Origin: Palsa-147 sp963771905
Lineage (GTDB): Bacteria; Acidobacteriota; Terriglobia; Acidiferrales; UBA7541
Reading direction: 5' to 3'
Assembly: GCA_963771905.1 (NCBI GenBank)
Contig: CAVYVI010000004.1
Coordinates: forward strand, 62,001 to 126,000
DNA: 64,000 bases
A program made the position numbers and the translations under genes. Position 1 is the stretch's first letter. Every line of letters starts with the position of its first letter. Positions 34,627 through 43,451 of this stretch are shown one piece after another. Below the pieces are notes generated by a model, which ran no database searches, was not told the origin of the DNA, and was given only the letters and a program-made list of their open reading frames with translations.

Positions 34627-35586
34627 CTACACCGGCCGATCCGGATAAACCGCCTTCGGAAACCGCAAATGAATCAGCAGCGCACACAGAATCAAAACCA
34701 AAAAAGCGATCACGCTCCCCTCGGGTCCCGCCGATCCTCCCGTCAACCACTTCGGCCCTTGCGCCGAGGTGTTCAACAATCGCCCGTCGCCCAGCAATCC
34801 GCTATCGGGCGTCCCGTAGAAATAAGTTTCCGCCCAATCCCAAGCTGCGTGAAATCCCAACGCGAACCACAGCGTCCCCGTGCGCCGGATCATCAGGCAG
34901 AAAAGCAGCCCGATCACAACCACCTGTAGAATTCCGAAAACGTTTTCTCCCGGATTTCCCAGATGCGCCGCGCCGAATATCGCCGACACAAAAATCGCCG
35001 CTGGCCAGAATCGCAATCGCCTCGAGAACGTAAACAGCAGGTATCCGCGAAACGCAAATTCTTCATTGATTGCGACAAATAAAAATGCGACGCCCCATTC
35101 CAACGCATATCGATATATCGCTCCACCCGCGAGCGCCATCGAATCAATTTGAAAATGCCCGGTCGCGTGCAGAATCAGCAGGATCGCCGAAAGCATCGCG
35201 AATCCCCAGGCCAATCCTTCCCAGAATCTCCAGCCTAATGCCTGCCGCAACGGCATTCCGTAATCATCGAGCGGCCGTTTCTCGATCCGCGCGACGATCC
35301 ACGTCGCCAGGACGACCATGAACGCCGCGATTCCTTTGACCAGCAGCTCCGACCTCGCGGTGAATCCTGTGCCACTCAATTTCAGCGGCACCCGCAACGC
35401 GTAAATCAGTATCCCCGGAGAAATAAGTCCAATTCCAAGCCAAATGAACAGCCGATTCCGATCCGTGCGTCCCCACCTCTGCGTCTGCCGCGCCCCTCCC
35501 GCGTTCAGTGGATCCTCCGCGCCGCCGCCGCCCGCCGGCTCGCCTTGCAAATCCCTCTTGGGCTCGGAACTATGCTCATCAGCCAT
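34627..35586 (-). CDS. CPBP-family intramembrane glutamic protease
   Basis: 319 residues, about eight membrane segments. The CPBP (Abi/Rce1) motifs are present: NEEFAFRGYLL (catalytic EE...R), FGAAHLG (second-motif His) and FHAAWDWAE (third-motif His). The N-terminal ~55 residues are polar and Gly/Pro-rich. Members cleave membrane substrates; some process prenylated proteins or bacteriocin-related peptides. ATG 35586 has GGGAGG 8 bases upstream, preferred over an earlier GTG/ATG. The tiny secreted gene follows directly and could be a substrate, which is speculation from position. Confidence 0.88.
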   Translation of the reverse strand: MADEHSSEPKRDLQGEPAGGGGAEDPLNAGGARQTQRWGRTDRNRLFIWLGIGLISPGILIYALRVPLKLSGTGFTARSELLVKGIAAFMVVLATWIVARIEKRPLDDYGMPLRQALGWRFWEGLAWGFAMLSAILLILHATGHFQIDSMALAGGAIYRYALEWGVAFLFVAINEEFAFRGYLLFTFSRRLRFWPAAIFVSAIFGAAHLGNPGENVFGILQVVVIGLLFCLMIRRTGTLWFALGFHAAWDWAETYFYGTPDSGLLGDGRLLNTSAQGPKWLTGGSAGPEGSVIAFLVLILCALLIHLRFPKAVYPDRPV

Positions 35587-35906
35587 GCGCCTGCCTCCCG
35601 CGGGGAAAAAGCATTGCCAGCCTGGCCCGCCGTGCGCCATTGAATCAGAAAGTCGACAATTTGCGAAACGATTGTGCGCGCCGAATTCGTATTCTGCGCA
35701 TCGGTATTTCAGACTCGCTCGAGCGCGCTTCGAACCGCGTCACGCTTGAGGATTCACGGCTCGGACGAGGAATCTGCATCCCGTCTTCCGTTTTCCATTT
35801 TCGCTTTTCCAATTTCCCTTTTCCCTTCCCCGCCGCCGCGCTGCCCCGCTTGACACCCAATCCTCCCGTGGCGCAGCATGTTCGTGACTGTGCGGGGGTA
35901 CCTGCC
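35587..35906. other. Divergent intergenic region with pyrimidine tract
   Basis: 320 bases between the CPBP and flotillin-like genes. No gene seen. About 35780-35850 is an almost unbroken C/T tract (TTCCGTTTTCCATTTTCGC and on). A similar tract follows the flotillin-like gene near 37955-37990. Confidence 0.5.
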
Positions 35907-37919
35907 ATGTTATTTGGAATCTCAATTATCCATTGGATTCAACTCCTGATCCTTCTCGCGTTCATCTACGTCCTTCTTTCGTTTCGCCGTGTCGGCCCCA
36001 CCGAAGTCGGCCTCGTTCTGAAGCGCTTCTCGTTCCGCAAACTCTCCGAAGACAACCCGGTCGCCTTCCACGGCGAAGCGGGCTACCAGGCCGATCTCCT
36101 CATGCCCGGCCTGCGCTGGAAATCCTGGCTCGTCTACGGCGTCCAAAAATATCCGTGGGTGCAGGTTCCCGCCGGCGAAATCGGCGTCGTCATCGCGCAA
36201 GTTGGCGCACCGCTTCCCATCGGCGCGAAATCCGCGGTCTATCGCAAAGCCTTCGGAAATTTCAGCGATCTTCGCTCCTTCGCCACCGGCGGCGGCCAAA
36301 AAGGCGTTCAGCGCCCCGTCTTCCCTCCCGGCACTCTCGCGCCCATTCATCCCGTCGCGTTTCTCATCGTCACCAAAAGCCAAATCTACGGCCTTCCGCT
36401 TTCTCCCGACCTCCGCGCCAAGACCGGAAAGAATGGCCGCCTCACTCCCGACGCTGTCGGCCTGCGCCCCCAGCAGCTCGAGCTCGTTCGCATCGAACCC
36501 CAGCCCTCCGGCAAAGATGGCGCCATACTCGACATGGTCGGCATCGTCACCACATTCGAAGGCGATCCTCTGCCCTCCGGTGATATCGCCAGCCGCCTCG
36601 GCGGCTTCACCGATCTCGACAAAATGGAAAAAGGCGGCGCCACCGATGGCGACATCATCGAAGTTCTTCTCGGCAACAAAAACAATCTCCACAACAATTA
36701 CCAGGACTACCAAGCCTTCCTCGACAATGGCGGCCGCATCGGCCTCCAGCACGATCCACTGCTCTATGGCGCCTACGCTCTGAATCCTTTTCTCGTCACC
36801 GTCGAACTCGTCTGGATGCTCGTCGTCCAGCAGGGCCAGACCGCCGTCATCAAGGCCTACGTCGGTTTGCCCACGCAGGACACTTCCGGCGACGATTTCA
36901 AATTCGGTTCCCTCGTTCGCCCCGGCCATCGCGGCATTTGGCAGGAAGCGCTGCGCACCGGCAAATACCCGCTGAATTCCCGCTGCTATCAGGCCGAAAT
37001 CGTTCCCACATCCATCCTCACGCTGAATTGGGCCGACGAAGTTTCCCAAGCTCACAATCTCGACGCACAACTCTCTCAAATCATCGCCAAAAGCAACGAA
37101 GGCTTCGTTTTCCACATCGATCTTCAAGTTCAAATTCACGTGCCCGACACCAACGCTCCGCGCGTCATCTCCATGGTCGGCACGATGTTGAATCTTGTGA
37201 ACGAAGTCCTTCAGGCCGCCGTCGGAAATCATTTCCGTGACAAACTGCAGAGCATGCCCGCGATTCGCTTCATCGAAACGCGCCAGCAAGTTCAGGAAGA
37301 GGCGTTTCAGCACATCAAGGCGCAGCTCGAACAATATCGCGTCGAGACCCGCGGCGTTTACATTCAGGATGTGATCTTGCCCGAAGACCTTGTCACTGTC
37401 CTGACCCAGCGCGAAATCGCCAATCAGGAAATCGAAACCTATCGCAAGCAGCGCGCCGCGCAGGACGAACGCATCGCCATGGAAAACGCCAAGGGCACCG
37501 CCGAAATGCAGGCCGATCTTGCGAAATCAAAAGTCGGCGTCGACATCAAGACCAACAACGCCAACGCCCGCACCGAAGAAGCACGCGGCGAAGCCGAATT
37601 CATCCGCCAGACCGGCACGGCACGCGGCGCCGAAGTCGAATCCGTCGGCCTCGCCCGCGCTCGCGGCTACGAAGCCCAGGTTCGCGCTCTCGGCTCCAAT
37701 GCCACCGCTCTCGTCAACGTCATCACCGCTCTCTCCGAAGGCGGCTCGAAATTCGTTCCCGATATTCTCGTCACCAGCAGCTCGAATGGCGGTGGTGCGC
37801 TCGACGGCCTCGCCGCAACCGCGATGCGCTACCTCGCCGGCGGCGGCAACGGCGGTGCCGCAAAATCTCTCGAATCGAAACCCGGCGCCCCGCCCAAGCC
37901 CTCGCAGGACAAACCTTAG
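35907..37919 (+). CDS. Large SPFH/flotillin-like membrane protein
   Basis: 670 residues. A membrane segment at ~8-25 (WIQLLILLAFIYVLLSF), then an SPFH domain split by a long insertion (~110-330): RRVGPTEVGLVLKRFSFRKL, AGEIGVVIAQVG ... and SNEGFVFHIDLQVQIHVPDT, VQEEAFQHIKAQLEQYRVET. A long Ala/Glu-rich coiled coil follows (~475-590, AENAKGTAEMQADLAKSKVG-like), then a Ser/Gly tail. It is about twice slipin size. Expected role: membrane scaffold at the inner membrane. ATG 35907 lies at the membrane segment; the frame is open upstream to 35508, but that part overlaps the CPBP leader. Confidence 0.87.
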   Translation: MLFGISIIHWIQLLILLAFIYVLLSFRRVGPTEVGLVLKRFSFRKLSEDNPVAFHGEAGYQADLLMPGLRWKSWLVYGVQKYPWVQVPAGEIGVVIAQVGAPLPIGAKSAVYRKAFGNFSDLRSFATGGGQKGVQRPVFPPGTLAPIHPVAFLIVTKSQIYGLPLSPDLRAKTGKNGRLTPDAVGLRPQQLELVRIEPQPSGKDGAILDMVGIVTTFEGDPLPSGDIASRLGGFTDLDKMEKGGATDGDIIEVLLGNKNNLHNNYQDYQAFLDNGGRIGLQHDPLLYGAYALNPFLVTVELVWMLVVQQGQTAVIKAYVGLPTQDTSGDDFKFGSLVRPGHRGIWQEALRTGKYPLNSRCYQAEIVPTSILTLNWADEVSQAHNLDAQLSQIIAKSNEGFVFHIDLQVQIHVPDTNAPRVISMVGTMLNLVNEVLQAAVGNHFRDKLQSMPAIRFIETRQQVQEEAFQHIKAQLEQYRVETRGVYIQDVILPEDLVTVLTQREIANQEIETYRKQRAAQDERIAMENAKGTAEMQADLAKSKVGVDIKTNNANARTEEARGEAEFIRQTGTARGAEVESVGLARARGYEAQVRALGSNATALVNVITALSEGGSKFVPDILVTSSSNGGGALDGLAATAMRYLAGGGNGGAAKSLESKPGAPPKPSQDKP

Positions 37920-38048
37920 CCGCGGCTGACGACGCTCGGACGTCGAATTTGCTGCTGCCTTTCCCTTTCTCACTTTTCCGTTTCCGCTCCAGATATCTTT
38001 TGCGTCCTGCCATGAAAGGTGCAATCCTCGCCGGTGAGAAATCGGCTC

Positions 38049-38702
38049 ATGTGCTTTTCACCCACAGCCAACTTTGTCGGCAGCGCAGCTCTCGGCGGCA
38101 TCGGCGTCGTCACCTTGACGAAGGTGAAGCACAGGCGCGAATTGCTCTTCGCCGCTCTGCCCGCGCTCTTCGCCATTCATCAGTTCATCGAAGGATTCGT
38201 CTGGCTGGGACTGGATGGGATTCTCTCGCCTACGGTCGCTCACAACATGGGCGCGGCCTTCATGCTCTATGCGCAGGGGCTCCTCCCCTTCCTGCTGCCG
38301 CTCAGCGTTCTGCTCTTTGAGCCGAACGGCAAGAGCCGCAAGCGCATGGTGCCTTTCCTCGCCCTCGGCACGGGGACGGCGCTTTATATTTTGTGGGCGT
38401 TGACCGCGTATCCCTTGCAACTCTTCGTCCGGGGAAATAGCATCGTGTACATCAATCAAGCGACCAACAATACGACGGTCGCGGTGCTCTATGTGATTGC
38501 AACCTGCGGTTCGCTCTTTTTTTCCAAGGTCAAGGCCATGGTCGTCTTCGGCGCCGCAAACCTGGCGATTCTCCTGGCCGTAATGGCGTTCAAGCGCTAC
38601 GCCTTCACCTCTCTCTGGTGCGCCTACGCGGCCATCGCCAGTGTGATCATCCTCGCCTACTTCTGGAAAACCAGCGCACTCCGTCCCCTCCTCTACGCCT
38701 AG
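38049..38702 (+). CDS. DUF6629-like membrane protein
   Basis: 217 residues, about seven membrane helices. The start MCFSPTANFVGSAALGGIGV is typical of DUF6629 proteins (MCFSA-type opening), with a conserved acidic/aromatic loop HQFIEGFVWLGLDG. Function unknown. ATG 38049 begins exactly at this motif; an upstream GTG at 38019 adds ten unlikely residues. Confidence 0.75.
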   Translation: MCFSPTANFVGSAALGGIGVVTLTKVKHRRELLFAALPALFAIHQFIEGFVWLGLDGILSPTVAHNMGAAFMLYAQGLLPFLLPLSVLLFEPNGKSRKRMVPFLALGTGTALYILWALTAYPLQLFVRGNSIVYINQATNNTTVAVLYVIATCGSLFFSKVKAMVVFGAANLAILLAVMAFKRYAFTSLWCAYAAIASVIILAYFWKTSALRPLLYA

Positions 38703-38825
38703 CCTTCGCGACGGGGCGCCAGCCATTCCTCCAGAACACGCCTTTCATTTCCCGCAACGCCGCTGGCAGAAAGCTGAGCTAGGGCCCTCGCCTCTTGACA
38801 GAGGCTGCTAACCGTTCAACACTGC

Positions 38826-38840
38826 CATAGTCTAACTATG
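38826..38840. promoter_or_regulatory. Candidate PadR operator
   Basis: CATAGT-CTA-ACTATG is a perfect 6-bp inverted repeat with a 3-nt centre, ending 15 bases before the PadR start codon. A TTGACA lies at 38795-38800 upstream. Position fits autorepression. Confidence 0.6.
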
Positions 38841-38855
38841 CCATGAGGTGCTGAT

Positions 38856-39185
38856 TTGCATCGAGACGAGATTCCCCCTGGAACACTCTATCTGCTCATC
38901 TTGAAAACTCTGGCGCGCTCCGGCGAGATGCATGGATATGAGATCGCCAATTCCATTCAGCTCATTTCCGATGACGTTCTCCAAGTCGAAGAAGGATCGC
39001 TCTACCCGGCGTTGCAGCGGATGCTCATCAAGGGTTGGGTGGCCGCGAGGTGGGGCACAACGGCTGGCAACCGCCGCGCTCGCTACTACCAGCTGACGGC
39101 AGTGGGCCGCAAACAACTGACCGTCGAGTTGTCGCAGTTCGAACGCGTCATCGGAGCGATCACGCGCGTGATTGAAGCGGTCTGA
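38856..39185 (+). CDS. PadR-family transcriptional regulator
   Basis: 109 residues from TTG 38856; GAGGTG at about 6 bases upstream supports this start. The winged helix is clear: PPGTLYLLILKTLARSGEMH, GYEIANSIQ, VEEGSLYPALQRMLIKGWV, and YYQLTAVGRKQL. PadR proteins repress efflux or permease genes until they bind a ligand. The ADOP permease gene starts 13 bases downstream, the recurring PadR-ADOP pair of acidobacteria. Confidence 0.9.
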   Translation: MHRDEIPPGTLYLLILKTLARSGEMHGYEIANSIQLISDDVLQVEEGSLYPALQRMLIKGWVAARWGTTAGNRRARYYQLTAVGRKQLTVELSQFERVIGAITRVIEAV

Positions 39186-39198
39186 AAGGAGCTCCGGC

Positions 39199-41895
39199 AT
39201 GAACTGGATGCGCGAACTCGCGAGACGCCTCAAGATGTTGATGCATCGCCGCCAATTTGATGCAGACCTCGAAGAGGAGATGCGCCTGCATCTGGAATTG
39301 CGCCAGCAGGAACATCTCGCGTCGGGCATGACCCCGGACGACGCACGCGCCGCTGCCCGGCGTCGCTTTGGCAACGTAACCTCGTTAACGGAAAAAAGTC
39401 GCGTAGCCTGGGGCTGGGAATGGTTCGAGCAACTTGCGCAGGACATGCGTTACAGCGTGCGCATGCTGCGCAAGTCTCCGGGCTTCACCGCCATCTCTGT
39501 CTTGACAATTGCCTTGGGTATCGGAGCCACGACGGCAATTTTCAGTGTCGTCGATGCCACCCTGTTGCACCCCCTGCCGTACCCGCAACCGGACCAGCTC
39601 GTAAGCATCGAGGATGATGTTCCCGGCGTGGGTGCGCAGGACGTTGGGATGTCAGTGCCTGAGTGGCAGGATCTTCAGCGTTCCGGCATTTTCGAGTATG
39701 TTTCGCCAATCGGAGGCGGGGACGTGAATCTCACGGGCTCGTCTCAGCCTGCGCGCATCCGCTTTCTGAATATAGCGCCGAATTATTTTGCGCTGCTGGG
39801 CGTCAAGCCGCAGTTGGGTAGCGCGTTCAATCCCGAGGATCACACGCCCGGATTCACTCTGGAAGTTCTCATCGGCGACGGATTGTGGAAGCGGGCTTTC
39901 GCGGCCGATCCGGGGATTCTGGGCGAAAGTTTGCGGCTCGACAACGACTTGTATCGCGTCATCGGCGTCATGCCGGCCGGCTATCACGATCCGGGGCGAT
40001 CTGCGGATGAACGGAACACCGAAATTTGGGCGGCGTCGGGTTTTGCCGCCGCGCCTGCCCCGCCTCCGCAGCGGAACACCCGCATCCTTCAGGCAGCCAT
40101 CGCGCGGATCAAACCTGGACTGACGATTGCGGCCGCGCAGAGCCGGTTAGACGCGCTCGTTTCCGTTTTGCAGAAACAATTTCCGCTCGATTATCCCCTG
40201 CAAAGCCAGTGGACGGTGCGATTGCTGCCGCTCAAGGAGAGGGTAGTCGGCAATGTTCGCCAGTCGCTGATTCTGCTGCTTGCCGCGGTGGGATTGGTCC
40301 TGCTGATCGGCTGCGTGAACATTGCGAATCTCGTGCTCGCGCGCGCCAGCGCGAGAGGGCGCGAAATGGCCGTTCGCCAGGCGCTCGGGGCCGCGCGGAC
40401 ACGGCTGATACGCCAGTTGCTGACTGAAAGTTTGTTTCTTTCCTTGCTCGGCGGAATAGCCGGCTTGGCGATTCTTTTCTGCATGAAAGGGTTTCTGCTG
40501 CAAATCGTTCCCGACAGCCTGCCGCGGCTTACTGAGATATCCATTAGCTGGTCCGTTTTGCTTTTCGCTTTCGGCGCCTCTCTCGTCGCCGGCGCGATTT
40601 TTGGTCTGGCTCCCGCTTTGCATGCCGGCCGGCTGGATTTGACTCATATGCTCAAACAGGAAGGGCGCGGCTCGACCGGTTCCGGGGAACACGCGCGCAC
40701 GCGCCGCGTGCTGGTAGTAACGGAATTTGCTCTTTCTCTGGTGCTGATGATTGCTGCGGGCCTTCTGCTCCGCAGTTTCTGGGATTTGTTGAATGTGCGG
40801 CCGGGATTCAAACCGCAGAATGTAATGGCGGTTCGCACCTGGCTGCCTGTGCCAAACGACCCCACGACCGACATCTATGGAACCGCCGCTCAAGAGGCGC
40901 CGTTCTTGCGCGAAATACTGCGCCGTGGCAGGACGCTGCCCGGTGTGGAAGAAGTAGCCATCGGTGATCTCGCGGCTGTTCCACTAGGTCATGGTTGGAG
41001 GGATCTAAATCCTTTCCCGTTGATTCTCGAGGGCCACGAGGCTCAAAGCAGCCAGCCCCCTCTGGTCAACCGTTCATCCGTTACGCCCGAATATTTTCAC
41101 TTGCTGAGCATAACGCTGCTGCGCGGCCGTTTATTCAATGAGTTGGACAACGACAAAGCGCCGCAAGTCGCGGTGATCAACGAGGCGCTCGCGCTCAAGT
41201 ATTGGCCAGACGAGGATGCGCTGGGCAAACGCTTCAAGAGGCCTGCGGATTCTTCCTGGACCACGGTGATCGGCGTGATCGCGGATGCTCGAACAGAATC
41301 GCTGTCGGAAGCGACCGTTCCGGAAATCTATTTGACCGCCTATCAGCGGCGGCCTAACGATTTGGCTATATTTTTGCGCGGGCGACTGGATCCCGCTGCG
41401 ATTCCCGTAGAGCTGCGCGAGCAGGTGCAGTCCGTCGATCCCGGACTTCCGGTCTTCGGTGCGCAAACGCTCGACGAAGCGGTATCCGCGTCTCTCTCCG
41501 AGAGGCGATTCTCGATGGAAATCGTTGCGCTGTTCGCTCTGACAGCCTTGCTGCTCGCCGGGCTTGGAATTTACGGCGTGATTTCGTACGTCGTAAGCGA
41601 GCGCACACACGAGATCGGGATTCGCCTCACACTTGGGGCGCAGAGGCGGAGCATCCTGCACATGGTTCTGCGCCAGGGATTGGGTCTTGCCATTGCTGGT
41701 GCTGCGGTCGGACTCGTTTGTGCTCTGATCGTGTCGCACCTGATGGCAGGCCTGCTGTACGGCGTAAGGCCCACAGATTCTCTGACGTTTGCGGGTGTCT
41801 CCCTTCTTTTCATCGGTGTCGCTCTGCTCGCTTGTTATATTCCGGCGCGGCGCGCGATGCGCGTCGATCCGATGGTGGCGTTGAGGTACGAATAG
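39199..41895 (+). CDS. ADOP-type ABC permease (second copy)
   Basis: 898 residues. It differs from the 28.4 kb ADOP by an extra N-terminal cytoplasmic ~65 residues (RRQFDADLEEEMRLHLELRQ...DDARAAARRRFGN), the permease-prefix domain of the group. Then QDMRYSVRMLRKSPGFTAIS, MacB_PCD, FtsX, second MacB_PCD, FtsX, ending RAMRVDPMVALRYE, identical at the end to the other copy. No ATPase nearby. GGAG precedes ATG 39199. Regulated by the PadR in the same operon. Confidence 0.93.
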   Translation: MNWMRELARRLKMLMHRRQFDADLEEEMRLHLELRQQEHLASGMTPDDARAAARRRFGNVTSLTEKSRVAWGWEWFEQLAQDMRYSVRMLRKSPGFTAISVLTIALGIGATTAIFSVVDATLLHPLPYPQPDQLVSIEDDVPGVGAQDVGMSVPEWQDLQRSGIFEYVSPIGGGDVNLTGSSQPARIRFLNIAPNYFALLGVKPQLGSAFNPEDHTPGFTLEVLIGDGLWKRAFAADPGILGESLRLDNDLYRVIGVMPAGYHDPGRSADERNTEIWAASGFAAAPAPPPQRNTRILQAAIARIKPGLTIAAAQSRLDALVSVLQKQFPLDYPLQSQWTVRLLPLKERVVGNVRQSLILLLAAVGLVLLIGCVNIANLVLARASARGREMAVRQALGAARTRLIRQLLTESLFLSLLGGIAGLAILFCMKGFLLQIVPDSLPRLTEISISWSVLLFAFGASLVAGAIFGLAPALHAGRLDLTHMLKQEGRGSTGSGEHARTRRVLVVTEFALSLVLMIAAGLLLRSFWDLLNVRPGFKPQNVMAVRTWLPVPNDPTTDIYGTAAQEAPFLREILRRGRTLPGVEEVAIGDLAAVPLGHGWRDLNPFPLILEGHEAQSSQPPLVNRSSVTPEYFHLLSITLLRGRLFNELDNDKAPQVAVINEALALKYWPDEDALGKRFKRPADSSWTTVIGVIADARTESLSEATVPEIYLTAYQRRPNDLAIFLRGRLDPAAIPVELREQVQSVDPGLPVFGAQTLDEAVSASLSERRFSMEIVALFALTALLLAGLGIYGVISYVVSERTHEIGIRLTLGAQRRSILHMVLRQGLGLAIAGAAVGLVCALIVSHLMAGLLYGVRPTDSLTFAGVSLLFIGVALLACYIPARRAMRVDPMVALRYE

Positions 41896-42258
41896 TTGCG
41901 CCCGTTTGTCCGCGTTGTGCTCAAATCACGAAACTGAGCCTTCGCTAGAATCGGCACTTTGCTTTCGTGAGAGATCAAGAGCCCCATTGGCCCTTGCTCC
42001 GATTGGCGTTGCCCCAATGCTGCTGCTCCGAGTGCCGACACGACGCGCTCCAGTGAATTCTTGATCTTTGCATCCGTATTTCTACGCAGTTCCGCACCAG
42101 CGCTAAACCGTTCACCTACATCAACTTACAACCACTCCTTACACATACTCAATTTGCATGTTTTCGCATTGGATGTTATCTCTGAAGACAGCATGTATAG
42201 GAACGACAATACGAAAAGCCGGCGCCCTGGACGCCCTGAACGGGCCGGAAGCCCGCTC

Positions 42259-42321
42259 GCCCTGACGCCGGAAGGGCTTGCCCTGACACAGGAAGGGCTT
42301 GCCCCGACTTGGGACCGGCTC
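42259..42321. repeat. 21-bp tandem repeat, three units
   Basis: Units at 42259-42279, 42280-42300 and 42301-42321. The first two differ at two or three bases (GCCCTGAC..CGGAAGGGCTT type); the third is more diverged. Confidence 0.7.
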
Positions 42322-42540
42322 ACCCTTCCCGCCCTGTTTATCCCGAGCCTCGAGCGAAGCCGCGAACGGAGCGTCGAAGGGAGCGCTGCAGGTCCTCACG
42401 AAAAACCGGGCTCGAACCGCCGCCCCGGCGATCGCACCACTGCGCATCAACTCGGCCCTCAGCGGTCGTCGCCTCTACTTCGCGCCAATTGCGAGCCGAA
42501 TCAGCGCGAAGCTTCCGGCTTCGCTCAGCCCGAAGAAATC

Positions 42541-42622
42541 CTAATCGGGACACCCAAACGATTAGAAATAGCCGCAACTCTTACAAAACATTCGATCGCG
42601 TTCAATTCTAATCGGGACAAAA
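42541..42622. repeat. 82-bp module, copy 1
   Basis: Begins with a hairpin motif CTAATCG (42541-42547), loop GGACACCCAAA, CGATTAG (42559-42565) and ends with CAATTCTAATCGGGACAAAA (42603-42622). The CTAATCGGGACA core therefore occurs twice within the module, 67 bases apart. Confidence 0.75.
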
Positions 42623-42730
42623 ACGCAACCTCCGCGCGGTCCGATTATCTCCTGAGCGGCGATTCAATTGCCGCCGGCAAATTGTTTCCGGCCGCAATCG
42701 CGGCCGGGCGAAACTCTAACGACCGCCTTT

Positions 42731-42812
42731 CTAATCGGGACACCCCAACGATTAGAATCGAGCCCAAATGACTGAAAACACGACATCGCGGCCAATTCTA
42801 ATCGGGACAAAA
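42731..42812. repeat. 82-bp module, copy 2
   Basis: Same layout as copy 1, exactly 190 bases later: hairpin TCTAATCG (42730-42737), 11-nt loop, CGATTAGA (42749-42756), then a diverged middle of equal length, and the identical 20-mer at 42793-42812. It ends about 117 bases before the rpiB start codon. Confidence 0.75.
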
Positions 42813-42929
42813 TTCATACCCTTCCCGATCGCGATCACACGCGTCCCGGATCGCACGGACTCGAATCGCGTGCCGGCGATGCGCCCGCCGGTTTGCAATG
42901 CTTCCGAGCGTCCGTTAAAATGCCGCGAG

Positions 42930-43451
42930 ATGGCTGAATCTGCATCGAAGCCGCGCATTGCGCTTGGGGCCGACCACGCCGGCTTTCACCTGAAAGAAAC
43001 CGTGAAACAATTTCTCGCCGGAGAAGGTTACGCGTGCGACGATCTGGGCACATCCTCCGAAGAATCCGTCGATTATCCGGATTTCGCACGCGCCGTCGCC
43101 GAGCGCGTCGCAGCGGGCGAAGCGCAGCTCGGCATTCTCGCCTGCGGCACGGGAATCGGCATGGCCATCGCGGCGGACAAAGTTCCCGGAGTGCGCGCGG
43201 CGAATGCGTTTGACGAAATGACGGCGCGCCTCGCGCGCGAGCACAACGACGCGAATGTCCTCACGCTCGGCGCGCGGATTCTCGACGACGCGCGCGCGAT
43301 CGAAGTGGTTCGAACTTTTCTCGCCGCGCAATTCGCCGGCGGACGCCACCAGCGCCGCATCGACAAAATTTCCGAGATCGATCGCTCGACCGCCGCAGCG
43401 CACGCCGCGGCCACGAGCGCGACCGCTTCTCCCACGGGCAAAAACCGATGA
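42930..43451 (+). CDS. rpiB: Ribose-5-phosphate isomerase B
   Basis: 173 residues. RpiB motifs: RIALGADHAGFHLKE, DYPDFARAVAE, LACGTGIGMAIAADK (catalytic Cys region) and REHNDANVLTLGAR (His of the partner site). It interconverts ribulose and ribose 5-phosphate in the pentose phosphate pathway. The C-terminal ~30 residues are an Ala/Thr-rich extension beyond the usual ~145. ATG 42930 begins at MAESASKPRIALG. The stop overlaps the glyA start (ATGA). Confidence 0.93.
   Translation: MAESASKPRIALGADHAGFHLKETVKQFLAGEGYACDDLGTSSEESVDYPDFARAVAERVAAGEAQLGILACGTGIGMAIAADKVPGVRAANAFDEMTARLAREHNDANVLTLGARILDDARAIEVVRTFLAAQFAGGRHQRRIDKISEIDRSTAAAHAAATSATASPTGKNR

Larger units (their letters stand above)
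41896..42929. other. Gene-poor kilobase with repeats upstream of rpiB
   Basis: About 1 kb without a convincing gene. An open frame spans 42061-42771, but its residue use is repeat-driven and not protein-like. It holds a 3x21-bp tandem repeat (42259-42321) and a duplicated 82-bp module (42541-42622 and 42731-42812), listed separately. The part near 42060-42200 is distinctly AT-richer than its surroundings. It could be a decayed mobile element, a noncoding RNA locus or the rpiB control region. Confidence 0.6.

Noticed and set aside
35922..37334. 470-codon minus-strand frame opposite the flotillin-like gene
   Set aside because: Antisense of a well-supported SPFH protein; composition is an artefact of the other strand.
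42061..42771. Plus-strand open frame of 236 codons in the gene-poor kilobase
   Set aside because: It runs through tandem and duplicated repeats, is rich in Arg/Ser/Pro, has no ribosome site and no domain-like pattern.
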